From contig VUYV01000158.1 of NCBI GenBank assembly GCA_008711295.1, forward strand, positions 36,094-100,093: 64,000 nt of DNA. Reading direction: 5' to 3'. The notes below the pieces were generated by a model that searched no databases, was not told the DNA's origin, and saw only the letters and a program-made list of their open reading frames with translations. Both the position numbers and the translations under genes were made by a program. This DNA is from Anarhynchus alexandrinus (Eukaryota; Chordata; Aves; Charadriiformes; Charadriidae). Below, piece by piece: positions 12,751 to 25,447 of the stretch; position 1 is the stretch's first letter; every line of letters starts with the position of its first letter.

Positions 12751-15700
12751 CTTATAGGACCACTGCAGTAACAATTCTTTATAAAGAAAAATAATTAGTG
12801 AATTGCAGGGAAAGATATGATGATCCTGGAACTGTTTTCCACTGCTGATAAAGCCTGCCCATTGTGGATGTTTTTTTGACTCTACCCTCATGTGTCCGTG
12901 AATTTTTCCATAGTCATGCCGAGTGAATAGATTGAGAAACGGAGATGACTTATGTTAAATCATTCAATTTAGTATATATTAGAGCCAGAGACGCTGACCT
13001 TGTCTGGTGCACTCTAGTCATGAATCATAATTATTGCTTTAGGTGAATGTTCAGGCAGCAGTCAGTGGAAATCAAACAGCTGTGTAATATTTTGTGACAT
13101 GAGAAATGGAACATGGAAAAGCTGGACTCGGACCATGCAAACTCTTCCCAGTTCCTCCAGGTAATTGTATTGCCATGAACAGGGCTAATCCTAAAAGCAC
13201 ACACACACACCTGATAACCTACACGCACCTCAGACTAGGGAAGAGGATCTTTCTTAATTGGTGAGAAAATAGAAGAAAATGTTATTGGCTGCCTCAAGAT
13301 TTACCGGTTGTTTTCACAACTAAAAGCTTTGTAATTGTTGATTTTGACCTTTCACAAGAACAGGTTATCATGTTATGTTCCTAGTTGCCAACTTTACTTA
13401 AATACATTGCAGTAGGGAGCAAATCTCTAAATCAAACATGGTAGTTGGTTCATATTAGAAAAAACCAACAATATAATTAAGTATCTGACATAGCCAGGAG
13501 CAATGGAATATTTAAATTTGAAGGCAGAGTAAGTCAGGTTTACCTTCTCTTAAGAGTAACCCAAACATTTTAGATTGGATTAATTTAGTTGTTTTCATCA
13601 TAAATGCATCTGCAGAAAAGGTGATGTTAACATGTAAAGTTTTACTTACAATCTGCATTGATTTCTTTAGTTGGAAACCTGACTTTATAATGCTTGACTC
13701 CTCCTTTAACTTACAAAACAGAGCTATTTTCTGATTTTTTTTTCTTGATTGTTTTATTTTTTTTCAAAACAGCATTAGGGTATTTTCTGGAAATTACATT
13801 TTAATTTTTTTTTTCATAATTCATGAATAACGGACTTCTTGATTCTTCCTGCTGGAAAGATTCCCCGAAAGCTAACCTTCAAGTTAAAGCTTATTAATAA
13901 AAAACCAGAAAATAAAGTTCCTATTAATTTTAAAATACCCTTGGCTGCATTTATGCCATGTATGCGTGGAAATGATTTTGCGTGATTAATTTTTCTCAAA
14001 AATGAACACTTGGTCTCCTGAAAGTAAAGCATTAAATTGACACAAATAGGCTAACACTGCTACTCAGTTTTGAAAGCTTTGGTCTATGCATAACTGTTCT
14101 CATATAGACACACATGCATCATTACAATACCTTATCTTTAAAGAGCTTTATAATGCTTATGGGAGCGTGACTCTGAATTTAACAAAATTAGTTTTGTATT
14201 GTTTGAAATACAGTAAATGCGAATGGTTGTCTTATAGCATGCCTTCATTTATTTTCTTTTATCTGTACAGCCAACTTTCTGTAATGTTTTTCATTTGGAG
14301 TGTGGCCACCTATGGTGGCTGTTTATCCCGATGTGTACACCCATGGGTAGGCAGCTTCAGCCTGTAATCCAAACAGAAATTTTCATTTAAACAAACCCAA
14401 GTCTGCTGATCCTATCTCAGCAGGTGTAAATTAAGAAACTTGTGGAGTTGATGGTAGCTTAGGGGCTCACAAACTCCAGAGCTAAAATACTTGGCAAGAT
14501 TGTATTAGGAGACTATTATAAGTAACAAAGGACATGCTAATCCAAAATAAGGGTGTAATTGCTGACAAATTATACTTAACAGGTTTAAAAAGATGTTTCA
14601 AGATAACATATGTAACATATAAAACAGGACGCCCCCCATACAGCAAATAGAACATCTACAATCGCTGCAGAACCTTTTAATTAGTAGAACTGTTACCTTA
14701 CAGAAGAGATGAGGAAGTTTGTGCAGAAAATGAGTATAGGGCCACTGTGAGGAGGAACAGTCAAAAAGCCTATTAATTCAGTGTTAATGGATCAAGTATC
14801 ATGATTCTGAAGTCCATACAGTTTGTCTTCCATCTCTGCCAGACATCCTATTTTATTCAGAAACCTCCCAAGTTAAAAGCAGAACTTAGTGTTGAAACAC
14901 TATTGACTAAGAAGATGCATTTTCAGAATGAAGCAGCATTTTTTCAGATAGGCAAAATATTTCATCTGGTGTTATTAGCAGAATTCCAAAACGAAAAGTT
15001 AAATAATGTAATCTTTCTAAGAATAAAAGATACTCCTATGAGAAACTGCTAACAGGTGGGATAGTGTAGAAGAATACAGTTGGGAAAACATTTTTTTGTT
15101 TATTTCATTCTTGATATCTTTTCTCTGTACATGCAGATTTTGGCAGGTTTGGGGACTGTGGACTATAAACCATAAAAAAGCTGAAGTCAGTCTAGCTCTG
15201 TTTATATTACATGTCTGAGAAGACAGAAATTGCCAGGAACAGAAAGCCAGGAATTTTCTCAAAATGTACATACCATCTAATTTTTTCTGTGCTTTGTCTG
15301 CAGTGTGTATCCTTTTTAGCAAAGTAATTTATATATTGTAGATAATAGATGGAAACACTGTAATGCAGCCGAACAGTTATTTTGTGTAGTGGCAATTATT
15401 TTTCCTGACACAGATACTTCCATCCCATTTGCAGACATACACATAAACACAGACATTTATATTTTCTTTCTTTGTTTTGCAAGCCCCTTCCCCAAATACT
15501 AGGTTGGTGTCTGCCTTTAATGTGATAACAGTAGAAAACAGTATTACTGTGCTTAAAACGGGAATTTTTTCAGTAAGTTAACTACTCTGGGTTTTCTCTT
15601 TAGCAGCATTTCTTCCTTTAGCTTTGAGTTCAGCACAGTTGTTAAGCAAGTTAAGGCTTGCTGCTTGCCTGTAAAGCCCTGCCTTCAGGACGAATTTTTC

Positions 15701-18069
15701 TGTGAAGACTTGCTAACTGATGCCTTCAAAGTCAAATTGGGCGGCCAAAGGCAGACCTTTGATATAATGGAAGGCTGATGTGAATGAGAAGGAGCAAATG
15801 TGCTGTTGGAGCATATTTAGGTGTTCCGCACTGTTCTGATGGGTTGGGGGAAGCCCCACGCTCTGTCGAACTGGTGTTTGAGGCCGTGGACGCAGCAGAT
15901 TTGGAAGTGTTGAGTTGAGTAGCTCATGCCTCGTTATAAATCCAAAGTAGGACTTGCTGCTGCTCCACATCTTTTTGTTAAAGTTGGGAGCGAGAGAAGG
16001 TTTCCACTGCATAATTTGGGTGATACCTACCTTGCACATTGCATGGCTCAGTAGAAATCCCGTTCCTGATTACTGCCTAAATGAACTAAATGTACTTAAG
16101 TGCTCAGGAACTTAGGTACAATGTTGGCACAGTAGCTCCATAAGGACTAAGGTAACCCATTTCTCTCTGCTGCTCTCCACTCAAGATTGCTCCTACAGAC
16201 TTAGGTCCCATATCTCCACACTATCTTGTCTTCACAAGGACAACCTATGCTTTGTTTTCAGAATCACTCTGTCTTATCGGGATATAAGGAGTGTGGTACT
16301 ACATACGGTGTGTCTCCAAAGCTGATGTGCTATGGGAAGGGAGGAGACAAAAAACTTTCATTTATGGTGGCTTTGGTGACAATGCTGCCATGCACTGCAT
16401 TTACATCGAGTCAGTTGGCAATGTACAAAACTAATAGTTAAAAAGTTCTTAATGATTAAAAAGTTATACTTAATAGAATAATAATTTCATAAATTATGTT
16501 GTTAGTAATAATAGAATGAGGGGGCTTGGCATCACTTGCTGAATTTATGTAAATACGTTTTTTAAAAGCATGTAGAAAACAAGCGGGTGTTTGCAGGGCT
16601 GGGGGGAAGGAGCCTGTACAAACCCGGATTCTTTGTTTCCTGGCATAACTTCTTGGGAAAAGATCTGTGGGAAATAGGGATTTTGCTGCCCATCTTTATT
16701 TGGGGGGAAGAACTGTTCTGCAAGAAAGTTTTTCTGATCAGCGTTTGCCTATTCTGTTACCGAGCTGTTTTTTATTTATAGTGTTATTAAAACAAGGTAC
16801 AGTGAGAAAATACTCAAGATTCCCTGCAATTTAATTTAGCGCAAAATGCCAAAAAAGTTTAGGTTTCAGGCTTCTGGTAGGCCACCTGTCTTGGTTTCCT
16901 AGCCTTCTGGCCTCTGTCTGCCCCGTAGATGACAGATTAGCTGTGAACATCCTCTATAAAAGGAAATAGTGTTCTATAAAATTCACACCAGGGTTTCCAA
17001 TTTAGTATCAGAGTCAGGACATCCTAAAATAAAATTAGTTTCAAAAATAGGTCGGGGGGGTGTCAGGGTTAAAAGCAAACAATCTACTGATGTCAGTTTA
17101 TTCTGTGAGAAAACATGCATGGAAAAGGGGTTTAGTGTCTTGTTCAGGTGCAGTAGCTTTTTGCTGATGGGGAGTAAAGCAAAGCAAAACAATAATAGCA
17201 TGTTCCGTGAATCGAGTGTGATAAAGAAGAGTTCCTATATAGCAAAACAGGAAGTTTAAAAAAGGCCAAACAATTGATCTTTGAGGACAGGAATGATATT
17301 TTAATTTTAACCCTTTTGTTTTGGCTTTAATTTAGAATTCACGAAGTGATGCAAATAATTTCCAGTAAATAGCATTTTAATGCATTCAATGCACTCATGT
17401 TGATACGCTAAGAGAGATGAAAATATTTTATATATTTCATTTTCTTTCTGCACATGAAATACTGAGAGTTTTAGCTACCTGAAGTGTGTAAAACAGGATG
17501 TTTATCTGCTTACACTGTTCATTATTTTCTTAATATATTTTTTCTATGAACCATACAGCAAAACCTTTACCTAAGCTTTCCCAAGAATTTTATTATAAGG
17601 ACTTTTTTCCCTTCCTTTGTTAAAAATGTATCTTTTGGAAGTAGTATTTTCCAGATCTCATCTATGGTTGAGGATGGTTTGTTTTAGAAGTCTAAGCAAA
17701 AACAATCAACTGTTTGACATTGTTAGTAGTCTTTGGTCAAAAATTGAACTGTATCTTGACAGAGACTTTATCTAGGCATTTGCATCTTGAATCTGCTTAT
17801 TTTTACAAATATTATTACCATTTGTCTATTTTAATAAAATAAGCCAGCTTTATGTAATTAATAATTAGATATAATACAATGTGATACTGTTAATATAATA
17901 ATAATTTCAAAACTGCCCTGTAGTGACAATTATACTAACACAAAATTGAATAATACATGATACAATGTATTAATATTTTATATAAGTGCACCAATTTTTT
18001 GTTTATATTACTTCAATATCCAGAATAAGCTTACAGTCTTAGATATTTACTATTCAATACTGGAAAAAA
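12751..18069. other. Intergenic DNA, no gene recognised
   Basis: AT-rich DNA without supported genes. It contains a (CA)7 run at 13198-13211 and several homopolymer T tracts near 13735-13815. A slightly CpG-retaining patch lies at about 15660-16030 and has a 108-codon antisense frame with no recognisable domain. There is nothing to support coding function. Confidence 0.65.
13198..13211. repeat. (CA)7 dinucleotide repeat
   Basis: Seven uninterrupted CA units; short microsatellite. Confidence 0.9.
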
Positions 18070-19760
18070 AAAGGTTTTGACTAACAGGTAAATACTGTCA
18101 TTATTAACATTTAGGTTCTATCTTTTCTGAATTTTTGGCTTTGACTTCTCACCATTGGGTCTTGCTATATCTTTGCTGCTAACCTGAAAAATGTTGTAGT
18201 GCCAGTGTTTTCCATCTGGGTACTTAAAGAATGTGATCAAATCATTGCTTCAGCTTTCAGCTTTTCTATGTTAAACTGAAAAGATTGAGTCTCTGGAGTC
18301 CTGCACCATCAAACCTCTGAATCACTCCTGTGCTTGTCTTTGATGTTATTATTGCTGATCAATGTTCTTTTCAGCATATTAATTTGAAAACAAGTTATGC
18401 TTTTCTGAAAGAAGATGCGGCACTGCCAAACACAGAGATAATGGAACTTCTGTGCTCCTTTTTTCTGCTCCTGCTTCATATTCCTCTTTTTAAACATCCC
18501 AGAATCACAGTAGCCCCTCTGGTCACAGAATTCTCTAAAAATCCATGTCCATTTGATGATCCTTTTCAGTTTTTCAGATTACCAGAGCAGAAGTCATTGT
18601 TTTTGTTCCTATGCATGACTTTACATTTGCTTATCTTTAAATGCATCGGGATTGCTTGTGTCCACGTTACCATGTGATCTTGATTGCTCTCTATCAGTGA
18701 ACTCTACCCTTTCTGTTATTTGCCTTTTCCCTAGCCCTCACATCTTCGGTAATGATTTTGTTTTCTTCCAGAAGTGTTAAGTTGGAGGAGATAAGAACTG
18801 ATCCTACGGAATCCCATTAAAAATACAGCTTATGTCCACTGTGTGGCTATGTTAGTCCAGTGCTGAGCACTGTCCTGCTTGTAAGCACGTGCCACTGCTT
18901 TTGGAAGGGAATTACACAGCCAGCCTGGCCTTTAGCTGGCCAGCACAGACCATGGGTGGAGCAGGTATGAAAGTGCCTTCAGTCTGAGTATGTTGCACTG
19001 ACGCTATTCATTATTATCAGCCAGACTTGTAATGCCATCAAAAAATCTATCAAACCAGTGCTGTAAACACACATAAATTAGCATGTAATTACCATTCTTA
19101 GCATTTTTATAGACTGAATCCTGCTGCAGGCACTGCTTTATTTTATCCAGGATGTTTAAGAGGTTGGCAGGCCCTATCGTATTGAAGTTATCCCAATTAT
19201 ATTTGTTAATAGTGACACAGACTGGCTTTCTTTCAGTGTCCTGAATCTTTCACGGTATTCTCTGACCTGAAAATTTTGAGGCATTCTTCAGAGTTCCTCT
19301 GCCATTTGTTTTTCTAACTCATGGTCCCAACCTGTTTAGCAAAAAATATCTAACTTTAGTAAGCTTTTTATAGAAGCCTCCTTCGTTACCACTGAAATAA
19401 AATAGAATTTAATTGTCCTTATGGTATGATTGCATCTGATTATCCATGCATAAAACAGATTAGTGAACTATTCATTGTACCTTTCTGCTATGTCCACATT
19501 ATTACTAAGGTTTTATAGTAATACCATTACATTGCCTTTATTCTTAGTTTACTTAGAAATCACTGTCAGTCTGTTCTCATCACAGTTCTTTTATTGCCGT
19601 CTTTTATGATTGTCCTTAGTTTTCTTCTATGTAATTTTATTTACTTTTAAAATTATTTTTCTCTCAGATTGTGGCTTCTTAGGCAACTGGCTCATTTCCA
19701 AATTATTATGCTTTTTAAAAAAATATTTTCTTGCAACTGGTTTCACTAAACTATGTTTAG
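18070..19760 (-). mobile_element. Ancient, heavily decayed CR1-lineage LINE (RT region), minus strand
   Basis: About 1.7 kb that reads, in order, as the reverse complement of a CR1-clade reverse transcriptase and its 3' flank. The minus strand preserves islands such as MHLKISKCKVMH (18611-18646; the expected post-catalytic LINE motif is like LNISKCKVMH). Next comes LEEN (18759-18771), just 3' of the GVPQGSVLGP position, which survives as a frameshifted relic near 18800. Further 3' in the element is DSRDSIFSV (about 18270-18300), the position of KELNLFSL in intact CR1 proteins. Upstream parts (19080-19760) still follow the order of the RT palm and N-terminal segments at the DNA level. Stops and indels are everywhere, and a stretch of about 200 bp (18840-19040) no longer aligns by eye. 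The best remembered match is the CR1/L3-like family common in turtles and crocodilians, so the insertion probably predates birds. I could not search a database. Confidence 0.75.
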
Positions 19761-19853
19761 CTTTGTGAAACTGACCCTTTAAGGTAGCCGATACACATAT
19801 GCATCTCTGTACGTGTGTGCATGCACAAGTCTACATATGTGTGCAGATGACTC

Positions 19854-19880
19854 TTTTGTGGTGCCTTTGGCACCACAAAA
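19854..19880. repeat. Perfect inverted repeat: 12-bp stem, 3-nt loop
   Basis: TTTTGTGGTGCC, loop TTT, then GGCACCACAAAA. Both arms match exactly. It sits about 100 bp beyond the ancient CR1 relic and next to a GTGTGTGCATGCAC-type alternating stretch (19812-19827). It could be a small hairpin, cruciform or MITE end; it is too short alone for a miRNA precursor. Confidence 0.85.
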
Positions 19881-20986
19881 TATGAGGTCTCCAACCAGCT
19901 TCATCTATACCTTTTGTTTGGTCTTTAATTTCTGAACATCAGTTTCATAACACTGAGGCCTATCTATGTTTGTTATTTCTAAGTGCAGAATAATAAGTAT
20001 ATTTTTTCTATGCCAAAAATTCTCAAACCTTTTTTATCAAGACCTAGAAACTACAAAGCCATATTATGGCTCAGGTCTCATTATTGGTAATGCCTGCTAA
20101 TCTCATTTAAGATCTCTAAGCACTCCCACAAGATTTTGTAACTCATCTTTTCCTAATGTTAGTTGCAATTTCACAACCTTCCCCCCTGTTGATGATGTGT
20201 AGGTTTTAGAGGAGAGCGGATAACACCAAGGGAGACCTGCAGCCTCTCGGTTTGCATCCGTGATTTGCTCAAGGCTTAGGCAATACCTCAGGGAAGAATG
20301 TTGCTGGGAGTCTCAAAGGAAGATACATAATAAAAAAAGGAGTTGAGCTTTGAAAGAAGTAAGTGAACTTTAGTAAAGATCGTGTTCCTGTTTCTTTGAA
20401 TCGGTGGATAACACCCTGCAGTTTGGCACAGAGCTGTATACTGCTGAAAGGCTTTTTCATGTCTTGTTGAGATACAGGTTCAGGCACATGCAGCATCACC
20501 CCCCATCTCCCCAGTGACAGCAGGAGCTGTGAACAGTCCTCCCCCGGGGCGGGCCCGAGAGTAAAAATCCCCCAGTGCTTAGCCTGGCATCCAGACTGAA
20601 TCTGCTTAAGGACATGGGGATCTGGCAATTGCTTAGCTGGTTTAGGATCACAGAACACATGATATTCTGATTTAGCCAACCGCCTGAGCTAGACAAAAAA
20701 GGGAATCTCTCTACTTGCTTTATCAGCGCAGTTATCAATCCAGAAGAGCCCAAAGGCAGAAGGTTTGTAGTATTTCCGTTTCAAATAATGCAAGTCCTTT
20801 GTAAAATAAAGAGACCTTGCAGGAACAGTTTATTAAAAGAGGAATATTGGGAAAGTAGAACAGGTCCTCGGCAACAAATGCTCGACCTCTTTGTATCCTT
20901 TTATCAGATGCCTGGATCTTTACCTTTATTTATTTACTTAATGCACTTAGACAAGAACAAGGGAACCTTGATGTTACCTTTCTTTC

Positions 20987-21006
20987 TTTTTTTTTTTTTT
21001 TTTTTT
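20987..21006. repeat. Poly(T) run of 20
   Basis: Twenty uninterrupted T, preceded by TTTCTTTC. It could be a decayed A-tail of a minus-strand retroposon, but I see no retroposed body on the upstream side. Confidence 0.85.
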
Positions 21007-21783
21007 GTCATTGTGCAGGTCACAGATATTTGTTGCATCTGTTTCCTGCTAAGGAAACTTAGTGCTGCCTTTTGTCCAGCAGGTGGAAGACTTGCTGCAG
21101 TATGTATAGCTCAGCAGCCAGTCTATATATAAACATTTTTCAAAGAATACAGGGTTTTAAAGCCATCGTCGCAACAGCTGTTATTAAACAGGCAGTTTGT
21201 AATTAATATGTTGTTTGCAATTACTTTATTAGTCAAGGAAATATAATGGTAGAGTAAAAAGAAAGGCAATCTCTGCACTGAAAAATTTAAAACCTGAATT
21301 CAGTAATTGAACCTGGGATATGCCACTAGGGTAAATCCCAGCACTATAAATAGCTGTGCAAAGCCTGCTGGGTTTTGCTCTATATTCCTACTATCGTCAC
21401 AGCTGTAGAAAGTAACTCCCCTTGAGTTCAAGGAATACACTCCCGCAAACCGCTGTGTTTGGGAGATTTAGAAAGGCTTTCTTAAGGTTCAGTGGGACAG
21501 TAGTATTAACACATCTTTTCTGAGCAGGGAAAATATATTTGAAAACATTAGCAATATCTCTGTCCAGGCCAAGTAGAGAAGGCTATAGGACTTACTGTAA
21601 CTTACATGCAACCAAGTAGACAAGATACTGCTTCTGAGCCTGTGACTATTACCCAACCTGTTGTGACGTGTTGCTCACCTAAGAAATGTTCTAGAATACA
21701 TCTGGAGATGACTGATGCAGGCAGAAAGAGATATTAATAGTTTCTTTTAAGAAATCATTGTTCTGTGTGAAGAGATTTATTTA

Positions 21784-21930
21784 TATGAAGTGGCTAAGAG
21801 TTACTTTACGTAATTTGTAATATATACTGTACATATTAAAGAGAAGGAATGTATGAAGAGGCTAAGAGTTACTTTAAATAATTTCTAATACATACTGTAC
21901 ATATTGAAGTGAAGGAATGTATGAAGAGGT
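21784..21930. repeat. 68-bp tandem duplication (about 2.2 copies)
   Basis: Units at 21784-21851 and 21852-21919 share GGCTAAGAGTTACTTTA and ATACTGTACATATT with a few substitutions and no indels. A third partial copy starts TATGAAGAGG at 21920. The phase is exactly 68 bp at three anchor points. Confidence 0.92.
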
Positions 21931-22811
21931 GAAATAAGATCTGAAGTTATTTTTTTGGCTATGCACCTGTAAAACATCTTTATGTGATTGATATGAACTA
22001 AAGGAAAAGACTGTAAAGGGGTGATTTATGGATATAGTGATGTTAAAACTCTGTGTTTTAGGTAAACTATTATTTTGACAAATTATGCCTTAGCAGTTAT
22101 ACAAACAGGTTAGTCTTCTCCATATGTAAACAGTGAATTGAGTATATTTCTGTACTGAGGGAAAGAAACATTTGTCAGTGTTATTGTCCTGTGTCTTCGA
22201 AGAGCGTGAACGGATCAATGAATGTAATCCTGGGACAGCCACACAGTCTTCTTTTCAACTTTCACACTGCCCCTGTAGGACTTAAGAGTTCTTTGTTCTC
22301 TTGCCTTCATCAGTCAGCTATTTCTAAACAGCTGATATTTTTTTAATCCCACAACCCTAAACACCAGCTTACTTCATGCCTCTGCCTGTTGAAAAGCAGA
22401 TCTTCCTTGCTATCTTTCAATTGCCATTGGAGTGGTCAAGCATCAGACTTGGTCATCTCAGGGAAACCCTTGCTGTTGTGCAGAGTACTGGAACGAGAAC
22501 CAAGAAGTAAAGAAGTTGATGGACTTAATAATGCACATCTACTTTGGAGTACCAGGAATATGCTAAAAGTTGTGAGCTTTGGTTTCAGAGCTCAATGCCC
22601 TTCAGTATTTCAATGACTCTGTGAGTTAGAACTAATCATTAGAGACAGCAACATCTTTTTTATATGAAAGTTACTGTATGGTTATTTGGGAGTTGAGGAT
22701 GGTTGGGCTGATTTCAAGTGGACTAACAAATACTACAGAAGAATGGGATTTGGGGTAACAGTGACATGGTGAGTGTTTCGAAGGCCCTTTTTGAGAAAGG
22801 GGAGACAAAGG

Positions 22812-22851
22812 TGATGTATTTCTGTTAGACTGATATATTTTTGTTAGACTG
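22812..22851. repeat. 20-bp tandem duplication
   Basis: Two neighbouring 20-bp units that share TTGTTAGACTGAT or CTGTTAGACTGAT and differ at a few positions. Confidence 0.8.
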
Positions 22852-25447
22852 ATGAGCTTGGCTGCAATTGTAGCAGTAGGTCTGGCGAAGGGTAGGGTGT
22901 GAAATTCTGTCATGAGTCAAGCAAATATACCTCTTTGCCAAGCCTGACTGTTTTTATCAAAGGTCTGCAGACATTACTCCTGAGGAAATTCAGAAGTAAG
23001 ATTAATGGGTTTCCCTACTGAGTGTCATGGCTGCAAGCTAGATGTTTTTCAGCTTACTCTAGTTGTACAGAAGTCTGATTTAAATTTTCAGTGGTTGTGT
23101 GCCTAAAACTATTATCACTTTTAAGATACTGTTTGCTTGCCAAAAAAATCAGATTTTGGTCCTTTAGATTTAGCTGTCCTGGGGTAGCAAAAATGGTGAA
23201 ACTGTATGTGTAATAGGAAAAGAAGCACGTTGAGAGCAGACTACTAAAGAGATGCTCCTAGCACTTATCACAATTCATGATGTAAATGTTGGGTCTGCGG
23301 GAAATCCCTAATGTTCTTCATTCAGGTGAATTACTGCTTATTTTTAAACACAGTCGCTGATTGACTTGAAAAGCCTGTTCTTTCTTCGTAGCTGTTTGCA
23401 ATGTGATGATGTACTACGGCTGATCAAGCTGTTGTGCTTGGGCAGGCCCACGGCTGGCTGGGTCTCACCGCTGTGAGACTGAGCGCGCGGGAAGGCTGAA
23501 TGGCTCACACGGGACCGAGTAGTGCCTCTGCTGGTTTTGTTGCAAAGAGGGAGTGTTTAAAAGGCCTAATGGAAGGCATTAATGGAGGAAACTTTCTGCT
23601 TGCTACATCTGATGGAAGCTATTCGAATGTGATTTAGGTGATTTGTAACATGTTTGTATACAGACAGAAGTGTGCAACCATTGCAGGTAACTGTACTGAA
23701 GTGATGTATATGCTTTTCATCTTCTAATAAGAAAATAATGGGAAACTCTTGGCTATTTCATTTAACTTAATCACAGCTGAACCGTTCTCTGAGGTGGAAA
23801 GCACTGTATGGGCAAAACCCAAAGCCTTTGTGGTACTTTTTTGTGGAAATTTTGTGGACTAATCTACAGCTATGGAAGATGATCTTTGTTTCAGAGAAAA
23901 GGTTTCTCCTCTGTGTCAGTGAGCTAGGAACCCAGCTCTGCCCTTTCTTAGATGAATAAGCCTAGTCTTGTGGCAGACTCATGAGAATCACTTAGTGGGA
24001 TTTTAGAGTGGGAACGTGTTTTTTCCTTTACTTGTCTTGGTATAAAGCTCTAAGGATGCATGACTGATATCTGTGATATGGATTTCAGCTAAAGAGGAGG
24101 AAGAAAGCATTCAGATTGGCACTTTTGTCCAGCTACATATTTTCCCTGAAGCAAAGAGTGACATATGAAGGAGAAGCACTTATTCTGACAACAGGGAAGT
24201 GTGTGTCCCCCCCTTAAAACAGTGGTAATAGTGTGTTGTTCTTCTAACAATTAAGACAAATATTTCCTCTGTGTCTGCTCTATGCTCTGGCTATCAGTTG
24301 GATTGAAGGATGGCATTGACAGACCTGTAGGGAATTTTGTGTTGTTTTAAGCGCTGGGTTCCACTGTGGTGCTGAGTCAAGTATCCTGACAGAGCATAGT
24401 GTCTTCTGGACTATTTGACTTGCTTTAAAAATTGAGGTGGGAGGATAAACCCCCCTAAGTTAGGGTGGGGAGGAGCAGAGTGTTTGGAAGTTTTTTTCTG
24501 AATTCTGTGTCCTACCTTCTCTCTTCACTGCTCTTCAAATACTCCAGTATACTCTGCTGCTTATATCATCAATATATAATCAAGAAAATGAGAGAAAAGG
24601 AACATTTGGGATTCATTGTTTCAATGTGTTGCTTATGCTAATTTTACCACTGTACCTGCACCTCCAGCTACAAGTTTCATATGACATCTTATTGATTCCA
24701 CCACTTACTCAAAAAAAAATGATATGTAGGATCTTTACCACTTAGAGCATACAACCTCCCCATATTATAGGGGTGATGCTAATATTAATTTTAAAGTCTT
24801 TATAAATCTGCACATAACTTTGTAGTGACAAAGGAGAGACATTCTAAAGCCATATAAAACATGTCTGTTTTTATGCAACTTCAAATCATGAATCTAAACA
24901 TTTTTGATTTGGGTGTAATCCTCTTTTAGGAGCAGATTTCTCTCATAGTTCTGGAAGTCTGCGCCGTATGGGTCTGTCTTAATTTTTCTCTTCTTTATAC
25001 TTTCATTGTGGTGTAGCAGAACCTTCAGAGCATAATTAACACGTTTATTTTTGGTAGCGTACTTTTACAGGACTGTAGAAACAGTCTGTCTTGTATAGCT
25101 GCCTACACTGCAGAGAGAGCCAGAAAACTTTTTAAATAAACAAAAAAACAACTGTACGGTTTAACAGAATATATGTAAAGATTAACTATCATTGTAATCA
25201 ATCCTTCTCATGTTAATCTGCCTTCATCTTTCTCACATTTGAAATTCTGGCAGTGACAGAGATTTGAGATTTAGCGTCTGACAGGCGACATGTCGCTGTG
25301 CTTGTGTACTGCAGTGCTGGCTTTTTTGGGAATTACACAACTGAGAACATTATGCCATTCATTGATTTTGAGTAGATAAATAGTGCCATAGTTATCTCAG
25401 TAGATTGAAGAGGTTGTCTGTTTAATTGCTTCTGAATGTCAGGGTGT

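Noticed and set aside
20269..20679. 136-codon open frame on the minus strand
   Set aside because: No recognisable domain, no splice or promoter context and an ordinary composition; a frame of this length is expected now and then in 64 kb.
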